Of a stretch of DNA of 34,602 bases, positions 24,264 through 32,698 are shown one piece after another. A program made the position numbers and the translations under genes. Source of the stretch: Alphaproteobacteria bacterium (GTDB lineage Bacteria > Pseudomonadota > Alphaproteobacteria > Rhodobacterales > Rhodobacteraceae); assembly GCA_030432315.1 (NCBI GenBank), contig JAUIHM010000030.1:1-34602 (forward strand). The letters run 5' to 3'. Numbering within the stretch: the stretch's first letter is position 1; each line of letters starts with the position of its first letter. The notes beneath the pieces were generated by a model. That model ran no database searches. It saw nothing but the letters and a program-made list of their open reading frames with translations, and was not told where the DNA came from.

Positions 24264-24968
24264 ATGACCCGACCGTCCGGCGCCCTGCCAAAATACCTCC
24301 AGATCAGCGAGCTGCTGATCCGGGAGATTGCTGCCGGCCGGCTGCTCGACGGCCAGCGCCTTCCGCCGGAGCGCGAAATGGCCGACGGGCTGCACAGTTC
24401 CGTCGGCACCCTGCGCAAGGCGCTCGGCGAGCTTTCCCGGCGCGGCCTGCTCGTCAGCATCCAGGGCTCCGGGAACTACATTCGCCACAGCGGCAACATC
24501 GACGGCGTCTATGCGATGTTCCGCCTCGAACTGCTCGAAGGCGGCGGACTGCCACGCGCGGAAATCCTTTCCGTCGATCCGATGCCGAAACCCGACGACC
24601 TGCCTCCCTTCGGAACCTCTTCCGCCGCCACCCGCATCCGCCGTCTGCGCAGCCTCAACACGGTGCCGGTGGCGCTGGAAGAAATCTGGCTCGATGCCGG
24701 GGCAGGGCGTCTCAGCCGCGAGATGATCTCCGACTCGCTCTACCGCACCTATCACGCGCGGTTCGGTTTCTGGACCTCCCGCGCCGAGGACCGGATCGGC
24801 ATCGGCCGGGTACCGTCCTGGACGCCTGACAGTTTCGGAAAATCCGCCGGTGACGTCACCGGCTTCGTCGAGCGGCGCAGCTGGGCCGGCATTTCCGCCG
24901 AGCCGTTCGAATTTTCCCGAACCTGGTTCGACACTGACCGGGCAGTCTATGTTCAGCGGATGAAATAG
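24264..24968 (+). CDS. GntR-family transcriptional regulator, HutC/UTRA type
   Basis: The protein has 234 residues. Residues 8-75 are a GntR winged helix (PKYLQISELLIREIAAGRLLDGQRLPPEREMADGLHSSVGTLRKALGELSRRGLLVSIQGSGNYI). The rest is a UTRA-like effector domain (ATRIRRLRSLNTVPVALEEIWLDA, and VQRMK at the end). A GTG at 24231 is also in frame but has no ribosome site and would fall within the putative operator/promoter; ATG 24264 is preferred, although its own ribosome site is weak. It is divergent from the LLM monooxygenase, which it probably controls, perhaps with the operon at 19848. Confidence 0.85.
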   Translation: MTRPSGALPKYLQISELLIREIAAGRLLDGQRLPPEREMADGLHSSVGTLRKALGELSRRGLLVSIQGSGNYIRHSGNIDGVYAMFRLELLEGGGLPRAEILSVDPMPKPDDLPPFGTSSAATRIRRLRSLNTVPVALEEIWLDAGAGRLSREMISDSLYRTYHARFGFWTSRAEDRIGIGRVPSWTPDSFGKSAGDVTGFVERRSWAGISAEPFEFSRTWFDTDRAVYVQRMK

Positions 24969-25319
24969 CCCAGGAACCGGAAATTGTTTCACTTCCGTCC
25001 GCGGCGCCCATGGCGGCACTCCTGCCTTAAAAACGTGCACAGTTTGTCCGTCAATCGAATGACGATTGAACGCGGAGCCCGCGAAACGTGTATCGCGCGC
25101 CGTCCCGCGGCGAATCACTGCGAAATGTTTTTTATGTATACTTCTGAATTTTCGGGCATTTTCGTAGAAACTGGTATGGTGGTCACCGCGAACCGTTTCT
25201 TTTCATACGTTTGTCCGCAACGGCGCAGATTGGCCGACACTTGCCAAAATTCTATCCGTCTACTCAAAGTTGTGCTACGGTCTGGTTCATGGCAAAAACA
25301 AGTCTAGGGAGATTGTTCC
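24969..25319. other. 351-bp intergenic region, AT-rich
   Basis: This is the longest gap of the window. Its right half is clearly more AT-rich than its surroundings. It contains an inverted repeat TCAATCG-N5-CGATTGA at 25051-25069 and the 8-mer ATGTATAC at 25134-25141, which also occurs at 19776-19783. An open frame at 24984-25307 shows no protein-like composition. I see no tRNA or terminator with a T-run. It probably carries the promoter of the 75-residue gene that follows. Confidence 0.5.
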
Positions 25320-25547
25320 ATGCCGGATCGCGCCATTGTCGTTTTTGCAACCGACGCCCGTATCAACGAACGCCTTGTTGCAAGGGGAATGGAACCGATG
25401 AACGGACCCCGTCTCACCGATATTCTGGCTGAGGCGACCGGAGAAAAGCTCTCATCAAAAGAGGCGCTCCGTCTTTGGCAACCGGATCGCATGGCGGGAG
25501 ATCCCCGCGTGCGCGCCGTCATTGAAAAATACGTGGCTACCGCCTGA
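25320..25547 (+). CDS. Small protein of unknown function (75 aa)
   Basis: ATG 25320 is preceded by AGGGAGA at a proper distance and the frame ends at 25547. The product is a soluble, charged protein with no signal peptide or membrane segment. It begins PDRAIVVFATDARINERLVARGMEPMNGPRLTDILAEATG and ends with an alpha-helical stretch (DPRVRAVIEKYVATA). I do not recognise a family. It is a single gene behind an AT-rich promoter region and convergent with the DUF2237 gene. Codon use and the ribosome site favour a real gene. Confidence 0.6.
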   Translation: MPDRAIVVFATDARINERLVARGMEPMNGPRLTDILAEATGEKLSSKEALRLWQPDRMAGDPRVRAVIEKYVATA

Positions 25548-25568
25548 CATCAGGACTGCCGCGTCGGA

Positions 25569-25964
25569 TCAGCCTGCCGGTTTTCGAACCGGCATGGCAA
25601 ATTCCCGCAACACCTCTATCGGCACCACCCGCAGCGCTGATCTGTGGGTGCTTGCCAGAATCACCTTCGGCGCCTGGCCCGCTTCCCAGGCCTCCTTCCA
25701 GCGCTCGGCGCAGAGACACCAGCGGTCTCCCTCCCGCAGGCCCGGAAACCCGTATTCCGGGCGCGGCGTCGACAGGTCGTTGCCATGTCGCCGCGACCAG
25801 GTCAGAAACGCATTTGTCATCCTTGCGCAGATCACGTGCCGGCCCCGGTCGGCGGGTCCGGTGTTGCAGCAGCCGTCCCGGAAAAATCCGGTGCGCGGGT
25901 CGTAGCCGCAAGCCTTCAGCGGCCCACCCTCTACGTTAATGCTCTCGTCGCGGTCTTCCGTCAT
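25569..25964 (-). CDS. DUF2237 family protein
   Basis: The protein has 131 residues from ATG 25964. The conserved core of DUF2237 is plain: CGYDPRTGFFRDGCCNTGPADRGRHVICARMTNAFLTWSRRHGNDLSTPRPEYGFPGLREGDRWCLCAERWKEAWEAG. The family is widespread in bacteria and has no established biochemical function as far as I know. Conserved cysteines (GCCNTG and WCLC) could bind metal or form disulfides, although no signal peptide is present. In-frame codons up to 26027 use a TTG start and are less likely. The gene stands alone between the 75-residue gene (convergent) and the 3' end of putR. Confidence 0.8.
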   Translation of the reverse strand: MTEDRDESINVEGGPLKACGYDPRTGFFRDGCCNTGPADRGRHVICARMTNAFLTWSRRHGNDLSTPRPEYGFPGLREGDRWCLCAERWKEAWEAGQAPKVILASTHRSALRVVPIEVLREFAMPVRKPAG

Positions 25965-26097
25965 CGCTTCGGTCACAACCGTGTCTTGTCCATGTGGCGA
26001 CGGTATCAAACAAACGAAGCTTCGCAAATGCCCCTGTGCCGGACGGCAATCAATTGAGCCCGCCGCCGACCGCGCCGGCGATACTGCGGGATGCGTT

Positions 26098-26547
26098 TCA
26101 GAGACCGGCGTCGACGACCGCGCTCATCGACACGAAGGTGGAGGTATGGGACACATGCGGCAGCGAGGATATCGCTTCCCCGAGAATGCGTCGGAATGAG
26201 ACGATGTCACGGGTGCGGACCTTGAGCAGATAGTCGAACGAACCGGCGATCATGTGGCACTGCTCGATCTCCGGAATACGCCGCACTGCGCCGTCGAACG
26301 CATCGAGCGCCGACTGTTTGGTGTCGGTCAGGTTCACCTGGACAAAGGCGATATGCCCCTGACCGAGCGCCGAATGATTGAGCAGCGGCCGGTATCCCAG
26401 GATGATCCGTGCCTCTTCCAGCCGCCGCAGGCGCGCCGCACATGGTGTCTTGGACAGGCCCACGCGTTCCGCCAGTTCGGTTACGGTCATGCGCGCGTCC
26501 TCTGTGAGTGCGGCGACGATCGCGCGGTCGATTCTGTCCAGTTCCAC
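26098..26547 (-). CDS. putR: Lrp/AsnC-family regulator of proline catabolism
   Basis: The protein has an N-terminal helix-turn-helix (LDRIDRAIVAALTEDARMTVTELAERVGLSKTPCAARLRRLEEARIILGYRPLLN) and a C-terminal RAM/AsnC effector domain (HIAFVQVNLTD to VSMSAVVDAGL). It is divergent from putA, the typical arrangement in Alphaproteobacteria, where PutR activates putA in response to proline. The start is uncertain: GTG 26547 has GGAG seven bases upstream and gives 149 residues; TTG 26571 would add eight. No ATG fits. A CACT-N8-AGTG element lies between the two genes. Confidence 0.85.
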   Translation of the reverse strand: MELDRIDRAIVAALTEDARMTVTELAERVGLSKTPCAARLRRLEEARIILGYRPLLNHSALGQGHIAFVQVNLTDTKQSALDAFDGAVRRIPEIEQCHMIAGSFDYLLKVRTRDIVSFRRILGEAISSLPHVSHTSTFVSMSAVVDAGL

Positions 26548-26575
26548 CCGGTTTCTCCGGCATTTCGACAATTGG

Positions 26576-26591
26576 CACTGTAAATCTAGTG
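26576..26591. promoter_or_regulatory. Candidate PutR operator
   Basis: CACT-N8-AGTG forms a 16-bp interrupted palindrome in the putR-putA gap, 29 bp upstream of the preferred putR start. Lrp-type regulators bind about 15-bp imperfect palindromes. No strong sigma-70 promoter was found for putA; TATAAG at about 26656 may be its -10 element. Confidence 0.3.
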
Positions 26592-26697
26592 AAGTTCAGG
26601 CATTATCACCAGCATCTGCGGCTTTACGCTCAAAAGTCCTGCGATGCAGCCGCTATAAGCACGTCCAGTCCACCGTTCCCCTTCCCTGGAGGCTTCC

Positions 26698-29600
26698 ATG
26701 TCCCTTCCGATCGATACATTTCTTGCGTCTGCACGCGGTGCCATCCGCGCAAATACCTGGGCGGATGAGGCGGAAGTGGTCCGGGGGCACCTCGCTTCGG
26801 TCGGGCTCGATCCTGCCGCCCGCAAGGCAATCGTCTCCGAGGCGGCACGGCTGGTTGCCACCGTTCGCAAACGATCTTCACCCACGGTCATGGAAGCGTT
26901 CCTTGCCGAGTACGGCCTTTCCACCGAAGAAGGCGTCGGTCTCATGTGTCTGGCCGAGGCCCTGCTGCGGGTGCCGGACGCCGAAACCATCGACGAACTG
27001 ATTGCCGACAAGATCGAACCTTCCAACTGGGGGGCGCATCTCGGTCATTCCTCCTCCAGCCTCGTCAACGCCGCCACCTGGGGCCTGATGCTCACCGGGC
27101 GCGTGCTCGACGACAACCCGGCCCGCCCCGTCGCCGCACTGCGCGGCATGATCCGCCGCCTTGGCGAACCTGTCGTCCGCACCGCCGTGGGCCAGGCAAT
27201 GAAGCTGATGGGCCGCCAGTTCGTGCTGGGTGAGAACATCAACTCTGCCATGGACCGTGCCGCCGGCATGGAAGCCAAGGGCTATACCTATTCCTACGAC
27301 ATGCTCGGCGAAGCCGCCCGCACCGATGCCGATGCCCGGCGCTATACCGCCGCCTATGCCGCCGCCATTCGCGACATCGCCTCCCGCGCCAAGGGCGATG
27401 TGCGCTCCAACCCCGGCATCTCGGTCAAGCTCTCCGCCCTGCATCCGCGCTATGAATATGCCCAGCGGGATCTGGTGATGGCCGAACTTCTGCCCCGCGC
27501 CCGCGATCTCGCCCGCGCCGCCGCCGAAGCCAATATCGGTTTCAACATAGACGCGGAAGAGGCCGAACGCCTCGACATCTCGCTCGACCTGATCGAGGCT
27601 TTGCTCTCGGACCCGAAACTCTCCGGCTGGAAGGGCTTCGGCGTCGTCGTCCAGGCCTACGGCCGTCGCGCTGCCCCGGTTATCGACTGGCTCCATGCGC
27701 TCGCCGGCAAATACGACCGGCAGATCATGGTCCGCCTCGTCAAGGGCGCCTACTGGGACACCGAAATCAAACACGCCCAGGAACTGGGACTCCCCGGCTT
27801 TCCGGTCTTCACCCGCAAGGCCAATACCGATGTCAGCTACCTTGCCAACGCCCGCCGCCTGCTCGGCTATCGCGACCGCATCTACCCGCAGTTCGCGACC
27901 CACAACGCCCATTCCGTCGCCGCCATTCGGAAAATGGCCGGCGACGACCTCGCGTCCTACGAATTTCAGCGCCTGCACGGCATGGGCGAGGCCCTGCACG
28001 ACGCCGTCCGCGAAGAAAGCCCGACCCGCTGCCGCATCTATGCCCCCGTCGGCGCGCACCGCGACCTGCTGGCGTATCTCGTGCGCCGCCTGCTGGAAAA
28101 CGGCGCCAACTCCTCGTTCGTCAACCAGATCGTCGACAAATCCCTCGCCCCCGAGCGCGTCGCCGCCGATCCGATTGCCGAGGTCGAGGGCTTCGGCGAC
28201 GCCATCGCCAATCCCGACATCGCCACCCCCGCGGCGCTCTTCGCCCCCCGCGTCAATTCCCGCGGCTGGAACGTCAACGAACCCGCCTCCGCCGAACCGC
28301 TGCTCGAAGCCCGCGATGTCTGGCGCAGCCACCGCTGGGTCGCGGCCCCGATCCTCGCCAGCGGCACCGCCTCCGAAAGCGCCCGCGCCGTATTCAATCC
28401 CGCCGACCGGTCCGACCAGGTCGGAGTGCTGACCGAAGCCACCGAAGCCGACGTCGCCGCCGCTCTCCAGGCAGCCCCCACCGGTTTCGCCACCTGGTCG
28501 TCGCGCAGCCCCGGCTCCCGCGCCGAAACCCTGCGCCGCGCCGCCGACCTCTACGAATCCCACGCCGCCGAACTGATGGCCCTCGCCACCCGCGAAGCCG
28601 GCAAGTCGCTCGCCGACAGCATCGCCGAACTGCGCGAAGCGGTCGACTTCCTGCGCTACTACGCCGGTGAGGGCGAAACCTCCACCGCCACCCCGCGCGG
28701 CACCATGGTCTGCATCTCCCCCTGGAACTTCCCGCTCGCCATTTTCACCGGCCAGGTCGCCGCCTGCCTTGCCGCCGGCAACGCCGTCATCGCCAAACCG
28801 GCGGAGCAGACGCCGCTGATCGCCGTGCGCGCCGTCGAACTGCTGCTCGAAGCCGGCGTCCCCGCCGCCACCCTGCAGCTGCTGCCCGGCGACGGCGCCT
28901 CGGTCGGCGCGCCGCTCACCGCCGCCCCCGGCATTGCCGGCGTCTGTTTCACCGGCTCGACCGAAGTTGCGCAGATCATCAACCGCACCCTTGCCACCGG
29001 GGCCTCCCCCGACGCGGTGCTGATCGCCGAAACCGGCGGCATCAACGCGATGATCGTCGACTCAACCGCGCTCACCGAACAGGTGGTCCGCGACGTGCTC
29101 GCCTCCGCCTTCCAGTCGGCGGGCCAGCGCTGCTCGGCCCTGCGGATGCTCTACATCCAGCGCGAAGCCTGGGACAGGGTGCGCAGGATGCTGTTCGGCG
29201 CCATGGAAACCCTGTCGATCGGCAACCCCTGGAACCCGGCCACCGACATCGGCCCGGTCATCGACGAGGAAGCCCGGACCGGCATCCTCGACTACCTCGG
29301 CAAACGGGCAGGGGCGGTGGTCAAGTCCCTGCCGGTTCCGGACGGCGGCCTGTTCGTACCGCCCGCGGTGGTCGAAGTCTCGGGCATCACCGACATCGAC
29401 CGCGAGGTGTTCGGCCCGATCCTGCACATCGCGCCGTTCGCCGCCGGCCAGATCGACCAGGTGGTCGCCGACATCAACGCCCGCGGCTACGGCCTGACCT
29501 GCGGCCTGCACAGCCGCATCGACGACCGGGTCGAACGCATCACCTCGCAACTCCACGTCGGCAATGCCTATGTCAACCGCAACCAGATCGGCGCCATTGT

Positions 29601-30321
29601 CGGCTCGCAGCCCTTTGGCGGAGAGGGACTCAGCGGCACCGGCCCCAAGGCCGGCGGCCCGTTCTACGTCCGCCGGCTGCAGCGCGGTCCTGCCTCGCTG
29701 CCCGTTGCGGCCGATCCTGCCGCGCCCGTCGTCGCGGCGGACCGGATTGCCGAGGCCCTGAAAAGCCTCGCCCGACCCCGCCGGGGCGAACCCGCGCCGC
29801 TGGACCGGGCGCTCGCCGCCGCACCTGCCGCCGCCACTGCCGCCCTCGCTGCCGCACGCGCCATCCAGGCCGTTCCCGCCGATCTGCCCGGACCGACCGG
29901 CGAAAGCAACCGCCGCTCGCTTCATCCGCGCGGGCTCGTGCTCTGCCTCGGGGCGACCGCAGAACTCGCTCTGGTGCAAAGCGTACAGGCCCTCGCCTTC
30001 GGCAACCGGGTGCTGGCGGTCTGCCCAGGCGCGCCGGACGCCCTCGCGCCGCTGACCGGTGCAGGCCATGCGGTCGTTGCCCTCGACGGCCACCTCGACC
30101 CCGGGGCGCTCAGAGACATGCCCGGTCTGACCATGGTCGCCGCCTCCGGCCCGGCGGCCTGGCTCTCGCCCCTGCGCCAGGCGCTTGCCGACCGGCCCGG
30201 TGCGATTCTGCCGCTGGAGATTGAACCGCTCGCTCCGGAACGTTATGTGACGGAACGGCACCTTTGCATCGACACAACCGCCGCCGGGGGCAATGCCAGC
30301 CTGCTCGCGGCCAGCGCCTGA
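26698..30321 (+). CDS. putA: Bifunctional proline dehydrogenase / delta-1-pyrroline-5-carboxylate dehydrogenase
   Basis: The protein has 1207 residues. It oxidises proline to glutamate in two steps, with FAD passing electrons to the quinone pool and then NAD+. Order of parts: N-terminal arm and helical domain (STEEGVGLMCLAEALLRVPDAETIDELIADKI); FAD-binding PRODH barrel, about residues 170-480 (YSYDMLGEAARTDADARRYTAAYAAAI, GNPGISVKLSALHPRYE, RLVKGAYWDTEIKHAQ, YEFQRLHGMGE); then P5C dehydrogenase, about 560-1010, with general-base E778 (AETGGIN) and catalytic C812 (QSAGQRCSALR). An alanine-rich C-terminal domain of about 180 residues marks the longer PutA type. The N-terminal ribbon-helix-helix DNA-binding domain is absent, consistent with control by the divergent PutR. 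TGGAGG precedes ATG 26698. Confidence 0.95.
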   Translation: MSLPIDTFLASARGAIRANTWADEAEVVRGHLASVGLDPAARKAIVSEAARLVATVRKRSSPTVMEAFLAEYGLSTEEGVGLMCLAEALLRVPDAETIDELIADKIEPSNWGAHLGHSSSSLVNAATWGLMLTGRVLDDNPARPVAALRGMIRRLGEPVVRTAVGQAMKLMGRQFVLGENINSAMDRAAGMEAKGYTYSYDMLGEAARTDADARRYTAAYAAAIRDIASRAKGDVRSNPGISVKLSALHPRYEYAQRDLVMAELLPRARDLARAAAEANIGFNIDAEEAERLDISLDLIEALLSDPKLSGWKGFGVVVQAYGRRAAPVIDWLHALAGKYDRQIMVRLVKGAYWDTEIKHAQELGLPGFPVFTRKANTDVSYLANARRLLGYRDRIYPQFATHNAHSVAAIRKMAGDDLASYEFQRLHGMGEALHDAVREESPTRCRIYAPVGAHRDLLAYLVRRLLENGANSSFVNQIVDKSLAPERVAADPIAEVEGFGDAIANPDIATPAALFAPRVNSRGWNVNEPASAEPLLEARDVWRSHRWVAAPILASGTASESARAVFNPADRSDQVGVLTEATEADVAAALQAAPTGFATWSSRSPGSRAETLRRAADLYESHAAELMALATREAGKSLADSIAELREAVDFLRYYAGEGETSTATPRGTMVCISPWNFPLAIFTGQVAACLAAGNAVIAKPAEQTPLIAVRAVELLLEAGVPAATLQLLPGDGASVGAPLTAAPGIAGVCFTGSTEVAQIINRTLATGASPDAVLIAETGGINAMIVDSTALTEQVVRDVLASAFQSAGQRCSALRMLYIQREAWDRVRRMLFGAMETLSIGNPWNPATDIGPVIDEEARTGILDYLGKRAGAVVKSLPVPDGGLFVPPAVVEVSGITDIDREVFGPILHIAPFAAGQIDQVVADINARGYGLTCGLHSRIDDRVERITSQLHVGNAYVNRNQIGAIVGSQPFGGEGLSGTGPKAGGPFYVRRLQRGPASLPVAADPAAPVVAADRIAEALKSLARPRRGEPAPLDRALAAAPAAATAALAAARAIQAVPADLPGPTGESNRRSLHPRGLVLCLGATAELALVQSVQALAFGNRVLAVCPGAPDALAPLTGAGHAVVALDGHLDPGALRDMPGLTMVAASGPAAWLSPLRQALADRPGAILPLEIEPLAPERYVTERHLCIDTTAAGGNASLLAASA

Positions 30322-31027
30322 GAGTGACTTGAGCCAGTTTTCATCGGACCCGACCGTCTTCAAACCTCTGCCCCGCTCCCTCGTCGGCCTCGCCGGCATC
30401 ATGGCGCTGCTGGAGGTGATCTTCTCGCTGGCTGACCGGGGCTGGCTGTTCAACCCGGCGCTGCGACCGGTCGCATTCGAATACGGAGCTTTCTGGAGCC
30501 CCCTGTTGCGGGGGGCACAACCGCTCTTCTCCGGTCAGCCCTGGACCATGTTCCTGACCCATGCGCTGCTGCACGGAAGCCTGTTCCACATGGTGATGAA
30601 CGTGACCATCCTGCTGGCACTTGGCCGCCTGGCCAGCGACCATTACGGCAACCGGGTGATCCTGCCGCTGTTTTTCGCCGGTGCGGTCGGCGGCGGCCTT
30701 GCCTTCGGCCTCATCAGCGCGACGCCCTATCCGATGATCGGCGCTTCCGGGGCCGTCTTTGCGTTTCTGGGCGTCTGGATCGTCTGGGACTGGCGCCGGC
30801 ACCGCGACGCAAGGGTGTCCACGGCGCCGGTCATGACCCGGATCCTGGTCTTTGCCGGCATGAACCTCGTCCTGTGGTTTGCGCTGGGCGGCATGGTTGC
30901 ATGGGAGGCGCATCTCGGCGGTTTTCTCGTCGGTCTGGTCGCCGGATGGTTTCTTGAAACCCGCAACGCCGCCCGCGCCCGCGCACGTCATGCCACCCTG
31001 CGCCGCCTTCGAACGCCGCGCGACTGA
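30293..31027 (+). CDS. Rhomboid-family intramembrane serine protease
   Basis: The protein has 244 residues and about six membrane helices. The catalytic pair is S152 in GASGAVF and H207 in WEAHLGGFLVG; the family's HxxxHxxxN is seen as HGSLFHMVMN (H94, H99, N103). It cleaves membrane proteins within or near the bilayer. ATG 30293 overlaps the end of putA by 29 nt, suggesting translational coupling; an alternative TTG at 30329 just after the putA stop would avoid the overlap. Its position behind putA may be only transcriptional. The hydrophilic C-terminus (RNAARARARHATLRRL) is cytoplasmic. Confidence 0.87.
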   Translation: MPACSRPAPESDLSQFSSDPTVFKPLPRSLVGLAGIMALLEVIFSLADRGWLFNPALRPVAFEYGAFWSPLLRGAQPLFSGQPWTMFLTHALLHGSLFHMVMNVTILLALGRLASDHYGNRVILPLFFAGAVGGGLAFGLISATPYPMIGASGAVFAFLGVWIVWDWRRHRDARVSTAPVMTRILVFAGMNLVLWFALGGMVAWEAHLGGFLVGLVAGWFLETRNAARARARHATLRRLRTPRD

Positions 31028-31044
31028 CGCTCAGAACGACCCGA

Positions 31045-31072
31045 TTGAGCCGTGGATGCAGTATGGTAATAT
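31045..31072 (+). promoter_or_regulatory. Sigma-70-type promoter of the GDSL esterase gene
   Basis: TTGAGC (31045-31050) and TAATAT (31067-31072) are separated by 16 bp, and the ATG lies 31 bp further on. This is the best housekeeping-type promoter I found in the window. It lies just after the rhomboid stop codon, so the esterase gene can be expressed on its own. Confidence 0.6.
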
Positions 31073-31103
31073 CTGCGTGAGGGGTGCGTATTGGGACAAA
31101 ATC

Positions 31104-32084
31104 ATGAAAAAGGGAAAGGCAGTTTTCGCCGCGCTGGCACTCTCGCTGGCGGCAACGGGCGCGGCCTGGTCGGCTCCGTCCAATCTTTACACATCGCTGA
31201 CCGTCCTTGGTGACAGTCTCAGCGATCCGGGCAATCTGCACAGGATTTCAGGCGGTCTGCTGCCGGAGAACCCGCCTTACAGGAACGGCCGCTTCACCAA
31301 CGGTGAAGTCTGGGCGGAAAAGGTGGGAAGAAAGTTTACCGACAAGGGCCTCGCGATGAACAATTTCGCGTTTGGCGGGGCCACGGCAGTCACGAACGCG
31401 GACTTCATTCCCGATCTGACCGCACAGCGGGACATGGTGATGGGCCTTTCCAACACCAGCCTCGGCAACCGGGCAATGGTCATGATCTTCATTGGCAGCA
31501 ATGACGGTTTCAACACCATCAACGGGGGTGGCAACGTTGCCGACGCGGCCCGCGCTGCCGCCCGGTCCATTGCCGCCAACGCCAGGTATCTGTTCGACAA
31601 CAAGAGCATCCGCAACTTCAGCTTCGTAAACAGTCCAAGCCTTGAACTGACGCCGCGCTTCCGCTCAGGCCCGGACAGGGACAAGGCCGCGGAATACACC
31701 AGCGTGTTCAATACCACACTGCTGAGCGAAACTGCCGCTCTGCGGACATATGGGGCCAACGTCACCGATATCGATCTGAACACACCCTATACTGCGGCAA
31801 TCCTCGATCCGACCAGGATCGGCATGCAGCCGGGAAGTTCACTGGTGCCCTGTATCATTCCCGGGGTTCGGGTCTGCGATACCCTTGATCCCTCGGAGGC
31901 GGAAAAGCTTATGTTCTACGACCCGGTGCATCCGAACTCGGTGGCGCATGCGGCCATCGCGGATCTGATGTCCGAGTACGTCGCGCCGGTTCCGCTTCCT
32001 GCGCCGCTGGCGCTGCTGCTGGCTGGTCTGGCCGGTCTTCTTGGCGTCAGCCGGGGCAGGGGCCAGCGACTGCACCCCGTTTGA
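31104..32084 (+). CDS. Secreted GDSL/SGNH esterase with VPLPA-CTERM sorting signal
   Basis: The protein has 326 residues. A signal peptide (about 1-24) is followed by an SGNH hydrolase domain: VLGDSLSDPGN with nucleophile S38, FAFGGATA with the oxyanion glycine, FIGSNDGF with N133, and DPVHPNS with the catalytic Asp-His. The C-terminus (from about residue 296) reads VPLPAPLALLLAGLAGLLG followed by SRGRGQR: a VPLPA box, one membrane helix and a basic tail, the tripartite VPLPA-CTERM signal. Such proteins are recognised by an exosortase (XrtD type) and sorted to the surface. The enzyme would hydrolyse an ester of a lipid or polysaccharide outside the cell. GGGA precedes ATG 31104. The cognate exosortase is not in the window. 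Confidence 0.87.
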   Translation: MKKGKAVFAALALSLAATGAAWSAPSNLYTSLTVLGDSLSDPGNLHRISGGLLPENPPYRNGRFTNGEVWAEKVGRKFTDKGLAMNNFAFGGATAVTNADFIPDLTAQRDMVMGLSNTSLGNRAMVMIFIGSNDGFNTINGGGNVADAARAAARSIAANARYLFDNKSIRNFSFVNSPSLELTPRFRSGPDRDKAAEYTSVFNTTLLSETAALRTYGANVTDIDLNTPYTAAILDPTRIGMQPGSSLVPCIIPGVRVCDTLDPSEAEKLMFYDPVHPNSVAHAAIADLMSEYVAPVPLPAPLALLLAGLAGLLGVSRGRGQRLHPV

Positions 32085-32097
32085 CCGCCATCTCCTG

Positions 32098-32126
32098 CGC
32101 CGCCCCGCGCCTGGGGCGGCGGCTTT
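32098..32126 (+). terminator. Intrinsic terminator after the GDSL esterase gene
   Basis: A perfect 9-bp GC stem (32098-32106 with 32113-32121) with a 6-nt loop is followed by GCTTT. The T-run is short, but the position 13 bp after the stop codon fits. Confidence 0.6.
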
Positions 32127-32212
32127 GAAATCCGGTGCTTCAACTGACTGCGTCGCCGTGACCTGGTGGCACCGCCTCGGGGACAGGGCCTGATGGAACC
32201 CTCAGCCGGTCC

Positions 32213-32548
32213 TCAGGCCTCGCTCCTTCCGGCGTCCGCTGCTTCCAGCGCGGCAGTCAGATCTTCTTTCGCCGGGTCGGCATCGATGAGCCAGGATTCC
32301 TCCTGCTCTTCCGGCGGACGCGCCGAAACCGTCAGGTCGGCGTTCAGCACGCTGGCCAGACGGGCAATCACGTCAAGGGTGACGGCCATCGTCCCCTGTT
32401 CGCACCGTGCAATGGTTTTCAGGCCGACGCCGGACCTGTCGCTGAGGTCCGACTGGGTAAACCCGGCAGATCGCCGCGCCGTTCGCAATTGCTGCCCCAC
32501 GTCGCGCCTTGCCGCGTCACGGTCCGAAACGGCCATCAGGTTACGCAT
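32213..32548 (-). CDS. XRE-family helix-turn-helix regulator
   Basis: The protein has 111 residues. A Cro/CI-type helix-turn-helix (residues about 15-70: VGQQLRTARRSAGFTQSDLSDRSGVGLKTIARCEQGTMAVTLDVIARLASVLNADLTV) is followed by an acidic C-terminal tail. ATG 32548 is chosen because GAGGAG lies nine bases upstream; the ATG at 32557 would abut that ribosome site. The tail (PPEEQEESWLIDADPAKEDLTAALEAADAG) is not a known effector domain. There is no partner toxin gene beside it: the next gene upstream is nrsF, 245 bp away. The intergenic repeats described separately are the natural candidates for its own binding site. Confidence 0.82.
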   Translation of the reverse strand: MRNLMAVSDRDAARRDVGQQLRTARRSAGFTQSDLSDRSGVGLKTIARCEQGTMAVTLDVIARLASVLNADLTVSARPPEEQEESWLIDADPAKEDLTAALEAADAGRSEA

Positions 32549-32666
32549 GCCGGTCATCTCCTCATACTGTTGTCCCGATGCCTGCCGTTGCGTCGGAGGG
32601 GTGGGAACGGGGCATCAACCGGCAAAAGTATCTCCCCAACCGGGTTAACAATGCAACCGGAGGCGG

Positions 32667-32680
32667 GCGACATATGTCGC
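32667..32680. promoter_or_regulatory. Perfect 14-bp palindrome upstream of the XRE gene
   Basis: GCGACATATGTCGC is a perfect, uninterrupted palindrome 119-132 bp upstream of the XRE start. A dimeric helix-turn-helix protein, possibly the XRE regulator itself, could bind it. Confidence 0.4.
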
Positions 32681-32698
32681 GAAACGCATGGAATCTGG

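Noticed and set aside
24984-25307. Open frame of 107 codons in the gap after the GntR gene
   Set aside because: No ribosome site, mixed composition with many Cys and Arg, and it ends just before the ribosome site of the better-supported 75-residue gene.
26878-28563. A 561-codon open frame opposite putA
   Set aside because: It is glycine-rich with no family pattern; putA on the other strand has all its motifs across this stretch.
29062-30453. A 463-codon open frame opposite the 3' half of putA
   Set aside because: It runs across the catalytic region of putA and has Arg/Gly/Asp-rich, motif-free composition.
30293-32084. Rhomboid acting as a sorting enzyme (rhombosortase) for the adjacent C-terminal tail
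   Set aside because: Rhombosortases serve GlyGly-CTERM tails. This tail is of VPLPA type, which is served by exosortases.
32213-32548. XRE protein as the antitoxin of a toxin-antitoxin pair
   Set aside because: No small toxin-like gene lies on either side; the neighbours are a GDSL esterase and nrsF.
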